From NCBI RefSeq assembly GCF_001937195.1, contig NZ_MSDO01000002.1, forward strand, positions 124,001-188,000: a stretch of DNA of 64,000 bases, written 5' to 3'. The stretch is from Salinicola socius (GTDB lineage: Bacteria; Pseudomonadota; Gammaproteobacteria; Pseudomonadales; Halomonadaceae). Positions 24,328 to 33,225 of this stretch are shown in pieces; position 1 is the first letter of the stretch; each line of letters begins with the position of its first letter. The position numbers and the translations under genes were made by a program. The notes under the pieces are model-generated. The model made no database searches. It was not told where the DNA came from and was given only the letters and a program-made list of their open reading frames with translations.

Positions 24328-24404
24328 GGTCGAACTCCGGTTGTATCGGTGGCATCAATGATGAAACGCTCTCGTCGGGAAGTTAATCCTCTTTGGGCGA
24401 GGGC

Positions 24405-24430
24405 GCGCCTCCCCCTAAAGAGGGAGGCGC
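24405..24430. other. Hairpin between the response regulator and the AraC gene
   Basis: A perfect 9-bp inverted repeat (GCGCCTCCC / GGGAGGCGC, 8-nt loop) lies 7 bp after the response-regulator stop. No T-tract is visible on the minus strand, so it could be a terminator or a processing signal. Confidence 0.5.
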
Positions 24431-24437
24431 CGGTCTC

Positions 24438-25073
24438 TTACGCCATATCGATGATGCCGCGTCTCAGTGCAATGGCCACGGCATGGGTGCGATTGCCGGC
24501 GTTGAGCTTGGCAATCAGGTTCTTGACGTGTGCCTTGATCGTCTCCTCGGTAAGCCCGAGTCGACGCGCGATCGCCTTGTTGGAGTCTCCTTGTGCGATC
24601 CAGCGCAAGACCTCGACTTCGCGCCGGCTGAGTGGCTCGGCACCCAGGTGGCTGGCCAGGTCGGACGCAATTTCGGCGGGGAAATGAGTCTTCCCCATCG
24701 CCAGTGCCCGGATGGTGTCGACGAGCGACTTGCGTAGCGTGCTTTTCAATAGATAGCCGGTGGCGCCCGCCTGAATGGCGTGCAGGACCCGGACATCCCC
24801 TTGGTAAGTGGTCAGAATGGCGATTCGTGCCGCAGGGAACTCGTCGCGAATGGCACGAATGGCAGCGATGCCATCCAGCTCCGGCATCTGCAGATCCATC
24901 AGCGTGACATCGGGCTGCAGGCGGCGATAGCTGTCGATGGCCTCGATACCGTTGCTGGCTTCGCCGACCAGTTCGATATCCGGTTGACCCGCGATCACGG
25001 CGGCGATTCCCTCTATCAGTAGAGGATGATCGTCGACGACCAGAACACGGATCGGCAAATGGGCTGGGGGCAT
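24438..25073 (-). CDS. NarL/FixJ-family response regulator
   Basis: Receiver domain at the N-terminus with the acidic pair DD (14-15), phosphoacceptor Asp60 in VTLMDLQMPELDG, and Lys in YLLKSTLRKS. A LuxR-type helix-turn-helix follows (LSRREVEVLRWIAQGDSNKAIARRLGLTE). I start at MPPAHLPIRVLVVDD (211 residues), as the open frame upstream lies inside the sensor gene. It is separated from the sensor stop by 2 bp, so the two are a cognate pair. Orphan in terms of known target genes. Confidence 0.93.
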   Translation of the reverse strand: MPPAHLPIRVLVVDDHPLLIEGIAAVIAGQPDIELVGEASNGIEAIDSYRRLQPDVTLMDLQMPELDGIAAIRAIRDEFPAARIAILTTYQGDVRVLHAIQAGATGYLLKSTLRKSLVDTIRALAMGKTHFPAEIASDLASHLGAEPLSRREVEVLRWIAQGDSNKAIARRLGLTEETIKAHVKNLIAKLNAGNRTHAVAIALRRGIIDMA

Positions 25074-25075
25074 GC

Positions 25076-28000
25076 TCAGGTTCTCCCGAATCGCCAGCGG
25101 CGGCGTCGCGAGGGATGATGTCGCGAAGGGTGATATCGATAGGCTAGCGCTGCCGGAACGGTCAGTCGAACCGTGGTCCCGAGGCCGGCCTGGCTGTCCA
25201 GTTCGAGGTTTCCCCCTAACTGGCGGGCGCGCTCCTGCATATGGGGCAACCCCCAATGACCGGGGCGCCCCGACGGTGTCAGGTAGTGGCCGGGAATCCC
25301 CGTACCATCGTCGCTGACCGACAGGCTGAAGCCATCCGGCGCATGACACAGGGTGACGGTGATTCGCGTCGCATCGGCATGGTGAAGCGCGTTGCACAGT
25401 GCTTCATGACCGATCCAGTAGGCTTCGTTTTCGACTCGGGTGCGGAGCGGTTTCGGATTGCCCTGAGTGGTGACGTGGCAGGTCGGGTATCGGGCGTCTG
25501 GCCGCTCCCGGGACGCCCGCGCCAAGCGTTCGGCGAGACCGGTGTCCGCCGAGGCACGATGCAGTGACATCACGCGATCACGGCCCTCATCGATTACCTC
25601 ATCGGCACGGTCGAGCGCCCGCGCCATCGCCTGACGAGCCGGGTCGTCGATGGGCATTCTGTCGGCGGCGGCCTGAAAGTGCAGCACCAGTGCCTGGATG
25701 CTCTGAAGCAACGTGTCATGGAGCTCGCGGGCAATGCGTTCGCGTTCGGCGTGGCGCGCCTCGAGTCGTGCGCGCAGCTGAGCCGCCGCCAGGCGCATCC
25801 GGTAACGGTAACCAACCCACAGCAAGACGCTGATGATCAACAGGCACAGCCCGCGAAAGGTCCAGGTCTGGTAGAAGGCGGGAGCGATATGCAGGGACAA
25901 GCTGGCCGGCCGCGGATTCCAGACACCGCTGCTGCTGGAGGCTTCGACCTCGAAGCGGTAATCGCCAGGTCCCAGCCGAGTGTAGATGGCCTGACGTCGA
26001 TGTCCGGCGTCGTGCCACCGGGTATCGTAGCCGCGCAGGCGGTAACGAAAGCGTACGCTCTCGGGCCGGGACAGATCGATCGCCGTATAGTCGATAGCGA
26101 TTCTTCGCGGCCGTGCTGATAATGACGCTTGGGAGGCGATGGGCGAAGCCAGAGGATAGCTGCTGGTATCGGCCGAGAGTGCCGTGAGTCGAGGCTCGGG
26201 CGGAGGAGATCGAGCCTGGGTCCGGCTTGGGTCGACCGAGACCACGCCAGTGACGGTGGCGAACCAAAGTCGTCCATCCCGCCCCTGGATGGCACTGGGT
26301 ACCGGGTGAATACGAAAAGCATCGTTGGGGAGATCATCATCCCCTTCGAAGCGGCGGAATCGAACGCGATAGCCGGGCTCCCCGAGCACTCTGGTGATTT
26401 CTCCCGCGGGTATCTGGAGAACGCCGGTTTGGGTGTGCAGCCAGAGATCCCCCCACGCCGGCGAGTCGCCAAGGTGATCGTCGGCGATCTCGGCCGGAGT
26501 TTCGATGATGGCGTGAATGCCAGTGAACGGCCCTCCACTGGCGATGGCGTGAAACCGTTTACCATCGAACAGAGCCGCGCCGTTCGTGCCGCCCAGCCAG
26601 AGGTGCTGCCGGGTGGCCGAGATCGCCGCCACATTGCCGATATCCAGGCCGTCCTGCCGCCCCCACTGGCGCACGTCGTCTCCATCGCGCATGACCAGTA
26701 GATCATCCCGGTAGCCGAACCAGACTCGGCCTTGAGCATCGCTGGTCGCGCTGACGGGCATGGTCTGACTCGGATGGGTCGTCGGTGGAGACGTGAGTTG
26801 CCAGGCTTCCCCATACCAGCGGAACAGCCCCGACCGATTGATCGAAACCCACAGCGCGCCGTCGCCATCGCGGGCCATCGCGCGCACGCTCGCTTCGGCC
26901 TGGGCCGTTGGCGGCAACGCGGTGACGCGGCGCAACACGCCTCGATGTGCCCGCCAGATACCGTTCGGACCACCCAGCCAGACGTCGCCTTTCGCATCGC
27001 TGAAGGCGCTGGTGATGGGCGGCGGAACGTCGCTCGTGTGCCACCGCCCCGCGAACCGGTGCATGAGCGGGCGGTTGCTGGAGCCTGCCCACAGCATGCC
27101 GGATGCTTCCTCGGCCAGCGCGATGTTACGGGCGCCGCCGGGCAGATCCGCCGGCACCAGAGTGGCATGACGAAAGCGGTCCAGGCCGGCACTGGTGCCG
27201 ACCCAGACATTACCGGCCGCGTCCTCGAAGACGGGTTCGATGTCATCGGCGCTGAGACCATCGAGATGACCGTAATGCTGCACTGCAGCGGCAAGCGAGT
27301 TGGTGGAGGTCGACAGGTTGTGCCCGGCATCGGGCAACCGCAGCAGACCCTCGCCCTGGGTTCCGATCCACAGGTTGCCGTCGCGGTCAGCGGCCAAGCC
27401 CGCGGAGACGACGTCGAGGGGTTGCGGGGCTTCGCCCGAGAACAGGATCGGGCGCACCCGGCCGGGGTGAAGTTCGGCGATCCACAGCGTGCCGTCACGG
27501 GTCTGGGTGATCTGGCTGACCCAGCCCACCGGTTGATCGGCATCAAGGAATCGATGGCTGCCGCGGGGCAGATAGAAGAGCCGGCTCTCGCTGGCGGCCC
27601 ATAGCGTACCGTTGCGGTCGACGAAGACGGCGCGGGCGTTGTTGCCGGGAAACCCCCAATCGGTCGAAACGGTATGCCAGCGAACCCCATCGAAACGCGC
27701 CAGGCCGTCGTTGGCGGCAGCCCAGACGTCGCCGTCGTGATCCTGCGCCAGCCCATAGACCGCTCCGGTCGGGAAGCCCGATCCCGGTCCATAATCGGTG
27801 AGTTCGCCGTCGCGAATCAGGCTGACACCGCCGCGGCGAAGACCGACCCAGAGCCCACCGCCCGGGATCGACAGCAGGGAGGAGACGGTCGCCACGGTCT
27901 TCCCGTCAGTGGTGGCGTAGCGCTCGAAAGCATTGCCGTCGAAGCGAAACAGCGAGTAGTGGGTGCCCAGCCAGAGATAGCCATCCGAGGTCTGGGCGAT

Positions 28001-28186
28001 AGCGCCGACCTGGCCGGGTCCGTTCTCTTCGGCAGTACCGCTCCAGCTGCGATGATGGAGCTGCTGGAGCGTCAGGTTGGAATCCAGCGCCAGTGCCGTC
28101 ACGGGCATCAGCCAGATCCACCACAACCAGAGGGCGGCCGATCGTCCCATTGGCACGTTCAGCCAGGCCGACAAAGCAGGTTTCAT
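25076..28186 (-). CDS. Beta-propeller sensor histidine kinase (Reg_prop / Y_Y_Y / HisKA_3)
   Basis: About 1036 residues. An N-terminal signal sequence leads into more than ten propeller repeats of the form G.LW.G...GL.RFDG (for example GYLWLGTHYSLFRFDG, GNLWIGTQGEGLLRLPD, GNVWVGTSAGLDRFR) to about residue 660. A Y_Y_Y domain follows (RFRYRLRGYDTRWHDAG), then one membrane helix (about 785-805), a dimerisation/phosphoacceptor helix with His near 823 (RIARELHDTLLQSIQAL), and an ATPase domain (SVSDDGTGIPG, GHWGLPHMQERARQ). This predicts periplasmic sensing and cytoplasmic signalling to the adjacent NarL-type regulator. A GTG 13 codons upstream is an alternative start. The last residues contain a small HPSRHHPSR duplication. 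Confidence 0.9.
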   Translation of the reverse strand: MKPALSAWLNVPMGRSAALWLWWIWLMPVTALALDSNLTLQQLHHRSWSGTAEENGPGQVGAIAQTSDGYLWLGTHYSLFRFDGNAFERYATTDGKTVATVSSLLSIPGGGLWVGLRRGGVSLIRDGELTDYGPGSGFPTGAVYGLAQDHDGDVWAAANDGLARFDGVRWHTVSTDWGFPGNNARAVFVDRNGTLWAASESRLFYLPRGSHRFLDADQPVGWVSQITQTRDGTLWIAELHPGRVRPILFSGEAPQPLDVVSAGLAADRDGNLWIGTQGEGLLRLPDAGHNLSTSTNSLAAAVQHYGHLDGLSADDIEPVFEDAAGNVWVGTSAGLDRFRHATLVPADLPGGARNIALAEEASGMLWAGSSNRPLMHRFAGRWHTSDVPPPITSAFSDAKGDVWLGGPNGIWRAHRGVLRRVTALPPTAQAEASVRAMARDGDGALWVSINRSGLFRWYGEAWQLTSPPTTHPSQTMPVSATSDAQGRVWFGYRDDLLVMRDGDDVRQWGRQDGLDIGNVAAISATRQHLWLGGTNGAALFDGKRFHAIASGGPFTGIHAIIETPAEIADDHLGDSPAWGDLWLHTQTGVLQIPAGEITRVLGEPGYRVRFRRFEGDDDLPNDAFRIHPVPSAIQGRDGRLWFATVTGVVSVDPSRTQARSPPPEPRLTALSADTSSYPLASPIASQASLSARPRRIAIDYTAIDLSRPESVRFRYRLRGYDTRWHDAGHRRQAIYTRLGPGDYRFEVEASSSSGVWNPRPASLSLHIAPAFYQTWTFRGLCLLIISVLLWVGYRYRMRLAAAQLRARLEARHAERERIARELHDTLLQSIQALVLHFQAAADRMPIDDPARQAMARALDRADEVIDEGRDRVMSLHRASADTGLAERLARASRERPDARYPTCHVTTQGNPKPLRTRVENEAYWIGHEALCNALHHADATRITVTLCHAPDGFSLSVSDDGTGIPGHYLTPSGRPGHWGLPHMQERARQLGGNLELDSQAGLGTTVRLTVPAALAYRYHPSRHHPSRRRRWRFGRT

Positions 28187-28324
28187 GCAGGTATTCCCAC
28201 GGCCAGGCACCAGCTTCGCCCTCACCGGTCGATTGTGTCGAGAGCCCGAGGAAACTCGATATTACACCGAGCGCCTGGCATTGGCGTCATCCGCGATTCC
28301 GGTCGTGATCGATGCATCAAGGTG

Positions 28325-29035
28325 TCAGAGACGAAGCGCTACCCGTTGCGCCCAGTGGAGCGTGGCGTCGGCCACGGCCTCCCAGCCGGGTTCGACGATC
28401 AACCCGTCGCCGTGTTGGGGGAACGCCAGCAGGGTAGTGGTGGCCATCGAGCGGCGATGGCGCCGGTAGCAGGCCTCGACCCGGGCACTCGATACTCGAC
28501 GACTCCTGCCCGCGCTGACCAGTAGCAGCGGGCTCCGCTCGTCGTTGGCATAGTCGATGGCGGTGCCGATCCCCAGCGCGGCTTCGAGCAACAGCCGGCG
28601 GGGCGTGACGGGCGCTTGGCGGCCGTCGTGGCATGGCGCGATCGGCGAAGGCGGCGGTGGCGCAAGAAGCTGCCAACAACCCCGGCGCGGTGTCGGGCTC
28701 AGCGCGATGCCGGCGGCGCCCAGGCCGCGATCCAGCAACAGCTGGACGATGAGTCCACCGAGGCCGTGACCGACGAGCAGCGGCGGTGGCGGCCCTCGAT
28801 CGAGTCCGTTGGCGTAGTGATCGACGACGTGCCGGATGTTGAGTCCACGCCATCCAGCGCTCGAGCAGGAAGCGGATGGCGCCGGCCGGGATGAGGCGTC
28901 GTCGGGCGCGGTCGAAAGAGGGGGCCAGGCCGGTGCCTGGCAGAGATAGCCACAGGCGCCATAGCGGCCGATGAAGGGGCTCCAGCAGGCGGGCGTCTGG
29001 CCGACATCGTGGATGAAGACGACGAGCCGCTTCAC
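28325..29035 (-). CDS. Alpha/beta-hydrolase-like protein with substituted nucleophile
   Basis: The 236-residue protein has an alpha/beta-hydrolase layout: N-terminal strand MKRLVVFIHDVGQTPACW and a nucleophile-elbow region LLVGHGLGGLIVQLLL. The elbow reads G-H-G-L-G-G, so the usual Ser of GxSxG is Gly; the codon is GGC and I see no frame error. A His suitable for a triad lies near the C-terminus (FPQHGDGLIVEPGW). It may be a non-catalytic binding protein or use another nucleophile. It precedes the sensor gene in the same direction, with a 138-bp gap that could hold the sensor promoter. Confidence 0.65.
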   Translation of the reverse strand: MKRLVVFIHDVGQTPACWSPFIGRYGACGYLCQAPAWPPLSTAPDDASSRPAPSASCSSAGWRGLNIRHVVDHYANGLDRGPPPPLLVGHGLGGLIVQLLLDRGLGAAGIALSPTPRRGCWQLLAPPPPSPIAPCHDGRQAPVTPRRLLLEAALGIGTAIDYANDERSPLLLVSAGRSRRVSSARVEACYRRHRRSMATTTLLAFPQHGDGLIVEPGWEAVADATLHWAQRVALRL

Positions 29036-29130
29036 GCCGAGATCGCCCAGTGGATATGCATGATGCGAGGCTTCGCCCTTGCCGTGTCGGTCGCGCCGAT
29101 GGTGGTCATCGCTACCAGTGGGAAGATCGG

Positions 29131-29154
29131 GGCCGGCGCCGTGGGGCGCCGGCC
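29131..29154. other. GC-rich hairpin after the chloroperoxidase-like gene
   Basis: Perfect 10-bp stem GGCCGGCGCC, loop GTGG, GGCGCCGGCC, lying 5 bp beyond the stop of the leftward hydrolase gene. No U-tract; probably a transcript-end stabiliser or weak terminator for the 33.9-29.2 kb leftward unit. Confidence 0.6.
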
Positions 29155-29159
29155 GGTCG

Positions 29160-29981
29160 TCAGGAACGAGCGAACGCCAGCAGGTCGGCGTTGAGCTGGT
29201 CCCTGTGAGTGTCCGCCAGCGCGTGGCTGCCGCCCTCGTAGACCGTCAACCGGGCGTCGGGGATCAGCTCCACGCTCAGGCGGGCGGCACCCTCGATGGG
29301 CACGATCTGATCGTCGTCGCCATGAATGATCAGCGTCGGCACGTCGAAGGCTCGCAGGTCCTCGGTGAAATCGGTCTCCGAGAACGCCTTGATGCAGTCG
29401 TACTCGTTTTTCAGACCGCCCATCATGCCCTGCTGCCAGAAGGCATCGCGCTGGCCCTGGCTGATCTCCGCCCCGTCGCGGTTGGCACCGAAGAACGGTG
29501 TGGTCAGATCCTGGAAGAACTGCGAGCGGTCCTTGGCCACGCCTTCCCGGATACCGTCGAAGACCGCCATCGGCAGGCCGTTGGGGTTATTGGGGCTCTC
29601 CACCATGATGGGGGGCACCGCGCCCATCAACACGGCCTTGGCGATGCGGCGGGTTCCGTGGCGTCCGATATAGCGCGCGACTTCGCCACCGCCGGTGGAG
29701 TGGCCGACCAGGATCGCCTCCTGCAGATCCAGCGATTCGATCAGTTCGGCCAGGTCATCGGCGTAGGTATCCATCTCGTTGCCTTGCCACGGTTGGCTGG
29801 AACGTCCATGGCCGCGGCGGTCGTGGGCGATGCAGCGAAAGCCGTGCTCGGCCAGGAACATCATCTGGCTCTCCCAGGCATCGGCGCACAGCGGCCAGCC
29901 GTGGCTGAAAACGACGGGCTGACCGGCCCCCCAGTCCTTGTAATAGATGTCGGTGCCATCGCGTGTCGTGATCGTTGTCAT
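29160..29981 (-). CDS. Alpha/beta hydrolase, non-heme chloroperoxidase type
   Basis: The 273-residue protein starts at [18 protein letters not shown], with AGGAG 8 bp upstream. It has the oxyanion-hole HGW motif ([14 protein letters not shown]), nucleophile Ser in [14 protein letters not shown], acid Asp in [12 protein letters not shown] and His in [10 protein letters not shown]. This is the pattern of cofactor-free haloperoxidases/perhydrolases, which are acyl hydrolases with promiscuous peracid formation. It is last in a leftward cluster with DUF1275, amidohydrolase, XapX and YcaC-like genes. Confidence 0.92.
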   Translation of the reverse strand: MTTITTRDGTDIYYKDWGAGQPVVFSHGWPLCADAWESQMMFLAEHGFRCIAHDRRGHGRSSQPWQGNEMDTYADDLAELIESLDLQEAILVGHSTGGGEVARYIGRHGTRRIAKAVLMGAVPPIMVESPNNPNGLPMAVFDGIREGVAKDRSQFFQDLTTPFFGANRDGAEISQGQRDAFWQQGMMGGLKNEYDCIKAFSETDFTEDLRAFDVPTLIIHGDDDQIVPIEGAARLSVELIPDARLTVYEGGSHALADTHRDQLNADLLAFARS

Positions 29982-30047
29982 CGGAAGCACTCCTCTTGGC
30001 GTGTCGAGTTGTCTTGACGTCGGGTCGGAATTTCCAGCCCGGTGGCA

Positions 30048-30068
30048 CTCGGTGACTTTGTCACCGAG
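30048..30068. other. Hairpin between DUF1275 and hydrolase genes
   Basis: Perfect 9-bp inverted repeat CTCGGTGAC, loop TTT, GTCACCGAG in the 113-bp gap. No U-tract on the minus strand. It may separate expression of the terminal hydrolase from the upstream genes. Confidence 0.5.
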
Positions 30069-30094
30069 AAGGGGGAACGCTGGTGCGTATCGCC

Positions 30095-30799
30095 TCAGCG
30101 TTCATTGACCGCCCCGGCTGAGTCGCGCTGGGCCAGTGGACGTCGGCGCCAGGCGACCATCGTCATCGCAGCGAGCAGCGCCACGGGCAGTAGCAGCGCG
30201 ACGAACAGCATCTCGCGATAGGCGACGGCACCGGCGATGGCGCCGAGCCCGAATGCCGCCACCGCCGGCAGGGTCCTGGAGAGGCGACCTCTGGCCTTTT
30301 GCCGCACTTCCAGCGAGCAGCGCCGTCCGATCAGATCGACGATATCGAGCACGGCCTGGGTCACGTTGCCGGTCATCACGGTGTTGGGGACGCCGACTCG
30401 CACGATCAGTCGACTATGGGCGTTCTGTATGCCCATCGCCGTGGCGCCGGTCATGCCGCAGAGGATGACGCTCATGTCGTCGGGATCGACGACCGGTGAA
30501 ACCTGAATGCCCATCAGGCAGAAGGCGAGCAGCAACATCGTCTGGGTGCCGTAGAGCACGCTGGGCGCCAGGGGCCGCGGCAGCCATCTGACCAGAAAAC
30601 TGCTCAGCACGACGCCGGCCACGAAGGCAGGAAACGCTAGCAGCTTGATGAGCGCACCCTCGGCGAAGCCACCGGCCTGCGCCCCGATCAGCACGAAGTT
30701 GCCGGTCACGTGGGCGGTGAACAGCCCGAAGAGGGCAACGAAGCCGAGCGTGTCGACGTAGCCCGCGATGCCGGCGAGTATGGTGTCCTCGTGCTTCAT
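30095..30799 (-). CDS. DUF1275 (YoaK-type) membrane protein
   Basis: A 234-residue hydrophobic protein with about six membrane segments. The start [20 protein letters not shown] is preceded by GGAGGTGG. The family signature is visible: an N-terminal [21 protein letters not shown] and, in the second half, [28 protein letters not shown], cut here as two related TGN motifs. Family function is unknown; transport is suspected. It follows the amidohydrolase gene by 40 bp. Confidence 0.88.
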   Translation of the reverse strand: MKHEDTILAGIAGYVDTLGFVALFGLFTAHVTGNFVLIGAQAGGFAEGALIKLLAFPAFVAGVVLSSFLVRWLPRPLAPSVLYGTQTMLLLAFCLMGIQVSPVVDPDDMSVILCGMTGATAMGIQNAHSRLIVRVGVPNTVMTGNVTQAVLDIVDLIGRRCSLEVRQKARGRLSRTLPAVAAFGLGAIAGAVAYREMLFVALLLPVALLAAMTMVAWRRRPLAQRDSAGAVNER

Positions 30800-30839
30800 G
30801 ACCACCTCCGCGCGATGACCTGTGGCGAATGGGGATATC

Positions 30840-32747
30840 TCACACCGCCCAGCAGGCGCAGCCAAGCGCGCCCCAGAAGGCTTTCAGGTCCGAGGCCGGC
30901 GCCTGGCTGGCCCAGGCGCGCGCATGATCGTGGCCGTGGACGGCGCAACCGGAGGCGCAGCCGCATGCGCTGGCGGAGACGCGCATCACCGGTGTCGGGT
31001 TGGCGGCCGCTTCCGCCTCCTTCCAACCGGCGTAGCCTCCGTAACGGTTGACCGGCGACCAGTCCGGCATGGCCGGGGGCGGCGTGTCGTCCAGCCCTGC
31101 GAAACCCGCCGTTGCGTAGACCACGCGTCCGCCGACCACGGTCAGTTGCGAGCTGGCATGGGCGATCTCGTCTTCGGCGCAGGTAAAGAAGTCCCGGTCC
31201 GGAACGATCAGATCGGCCAGTTGGCCCGCAGCGATGCGCCCCTTGTTGCCCTCCTCGTTGGAGAACCAGGTGACCTTCTCGGTCCACATCCGCAGCGCCG
31301 TATCGCGATCCAGGCAGTGATGCCTTGGGTAGAGTCGCAGGCCGCCGACGGTCTTGCCGGTCACCAGCCAGGCCAGCGAGACCCAGGGATTGTAGGAGGC
31401 GACACGCGTGGCGTCGGTGCCGGCCGAGGTGCGCACGCCCAGTTCCAGCATCCGCGCGATCGGCGGCGTCGCCTCGGCGCTCCCGGCGCCATAGCGCTCG
31501 ACGAAATACTCGCCCTGATAGGCCATGCGATGCTGCACCGCAATGCCGCCCCCTAGCGCCGCGATCCGCTCCATGGAGCGCTCGGAGACGGTTTCGGCGT
31601 GATCGAAGAACCAGTGGATGCCCTCGAGCGGGATCTCCTGGTTGACCTTTTCGAACACGTCCAGGGCACGACTGATGGTCTCGTCGTAGGTGGCGTGCAA
31701 CCGCCACGGCCAGCGATTCTGGGCGAGCACGCGGACCACTTCCTCGAGCTCGCCTTCCATCTCCGGCGGCATGTCGGGCCGGGGTTCGCGGAAATCCTCG
31801 AAATCGGCCGCGGAGTACACCAGCATCTCGCCGGCGCCGTTGTGACGGAAATAGTCGTCGCCCTGTTTGTAGGTGGTCGAGCGGGTCCAGTTCAGGAAGT
31901 CCTGCTTTTCCTCCTTGGGCTTCTGGGTGAACAGGTTGTAGGCGAGACGCACCGTCAACTGGCCATCGTCCGCCAGCTTTTGAATCACCGCGTAGTCTTC
32001 GGGGTAGTTCTGGAAGCCACCGCCGGCATCGATGACGCTGGTGACGCCGAGCCGGTTGAGGTCGCGCATGAAGTGACGCGTCGAGTTGAGCTGGTAGTCG
32101 AACGGCAGCTTGGGGCCCTTGGCCAGCGTCGAGTAGAGAATGGTGGCGTTGGGACGCGCCAGCAGCAGGCCGGTGGGGTTGCCCTTGCCATCCCGCAGGA
32201 TTTCGCCGCCCGGAGGTTCGGGCGTCTCCCGGGTGTAGCCCACGGCGCGTAGCGCGGCGGCATTGAGCAGCGCGCGGTCGTACAGATGCAGAATGAAAAC
32301 CGGGGTGTCCGGTGCGACGGCATTGAGTTCGTCGAGCGTCGGCAGGCGTTTCTCGGCGAACTGGTTCTCGGTGAATCCGCCGACGACTCGCACCCACTGC
32401 GGTGGCGGGGTGATCGCGACCTGTTGTTTGAGCATGCGCATGGCATCGGCCAATGACGGCACGCCGTCCCAGCGCAGCTCCATGTTGAAATTCAACCCGC
32501 CGCGCACGACGTGGGTGTGGTTGTCGATCAGTCCCGGCAGCGCCGGCTTGCCTTGCAGATCGATGACCTGGGTGCTGGCATTGGCCAGCGCCGTGATGTC
32601 GCGGGTCGTGCCCACCCTCGAAAAGCGACCGCCCTGGATGGCGACGGCTTCCGCTTGCGGTTGGGAGGGATCCAGCGTGGTGATCCTTCCGTTGACCAGA
32701 ATCAGATCGGGGACTGACGGAGAGGCGGTATTGCCTGAGCGGTTCAT
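30840..32747 (-). CDS. Amidohydrolase family protein (YtcJ-like) with Cys/His-rich tail
   Basis: A 635-residue metal-dependent amidohydrolase. The metal-binding H-x-H is in GLIDNHTHVVRGG; later metal and catalytic positions are likely in RLHATYDE, WFFDHAETV and SAGTDATRVASYNP. The N- and C-terminal composite beta-sandwich parts (LILVNGRITTLD; GQLADLIVPD) are typical of YtcJ-like enzymes. The last 45 residues add a CGCASGC ... HGHDH ... GCACW tail not expected for the family. The start MNRSGNTASP overlaps the end of the XapX gene by 4 bp. Substrate unknown. Confidence 0.88.
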   Translation of the reverse strand: MNRSGNTASPSVPDLILVNGRITTLDPSQPQAEAVAIQGGRFSRVGTTRDITALANASTQVIDLQGKPALPGLIDNHTHVVRGGLNFNMELRWDGVPSLADAMRMLKQQVAITPPPQWVRVVGGFTENQFAEKRLPTLDELNAVAPDTPVFILHLYDRALLNAAALRAVGYTRETPEPPGGEILRDGKGNPTGLLLARPNATILYSTLAKGPKLPFDYQLNSTRHFMRDLNRLGVTSVIDAGGGFQNYPEDYAVIQKLADDGQLTVRLAYNLFTQKPKEEKQDFLNWTRSTTYKQGDDYFRHNGAGEMLVYSAADFEDFREPRPDMPPEMEGELEEVVRVLAQNRWPWRLHATYDETISRALDVFEKVNQEIPLEGIHWFFDHAETVSERSMERIAALGGGIAVQHRMAYQGEYFVERYGAGSAEATPPIARMLELGVRTSAGTDATRVASYNPWVSLAWLVTGKTVGGLRLYPRHHCLDRDTALRMWTEKVTWFSNEEGNKGRIAAGQLADLIVPDRDFFTCAEDEIAHASSQLTVVGGRVVYATAGFAGLDDTPPPAMPDWSPVNRYGGYAGWKEAEAAANPTPVMRVSASACGCASGCAVHGHDHARAWASQAPASDLKAFWGALGCACWAV

Positions 32748-33070
32748 GACGGACGTTTCTCCGAGGCTGGCTGGTTGTCGTCGCTGTGGGCCGACGGTTC
32801 GCACGGCGTTGGCTCCAGCGGGCGCTGGCCGTTGTTTCTGCCCGGTAGCACGCCAAGGATGTGATTGCTGCAGTCGGACCGATGCCAGGCCGAGGCCAGC
32901 GAGGTGCCCGCCAGAACGTGTTTGGCCACCGGAATCACCTGCTCGCCGCAGAGCATGCCCAGCAGCCCCAGGAGCGCCACGATCGGCGGGGCCGGTGAAC
33001 GAACCTGCAGCAGGCTGTAGAGGATGCCGACCAGTACGCCGGCACCGATGGAGAGCAGATAGAGCTTCAT
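32744..33070 (-). CDS. XapX domain small membrane protein
   Basis: 108 residues. The N-terminal half is the XapX domain: one helix (LYLLSIGAGVLVGILYSLLQ), the loop VRSPAPPIVALLGLLG and a second short helix, with the EQVIP motif. The C-terminal 55 residues are polar and unlike the domain. XapX proteins commonly sit beside hydrolases, but their role is unknown. The gene overlaps the amidohydrolase start by 4 bp (ATGA), implying coupled expression. Confidence 0.85.
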   Translation of the reverse strand: MKLYLLSIGAGVLVGILYSLLQVRSPAPPIVALLGLLGMLCGEQVIPVAKHVLAGTSLASAWHRSDCSNHILGVLPGRNNGQRPLEPTPCEPSAHSDDNQPASEKRPS

Positions 33071-33225
33071 GGCCGTGCTGACCTCGCGGGACGAATGGCG
33101 GAAGGTGGGACGCGCGAGCCGATCCGCTCTCGACCTCGCCTTCCAGGCGAGCGTCGAAAGAACGGGACTTGCCTGGCGTGAGCGCCGGATTGGTCGTTCT
33201 GGTTTTGTCTCAGTAGGGCGAGCGG

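Noticed and set aside
28325..29035. Pseudogene due to frameshift
   Set aside because: The frame is open over the entire expected length and the substitution is a single in-frame Gly codon, so I treat it as an intact gene with altered catalysis.
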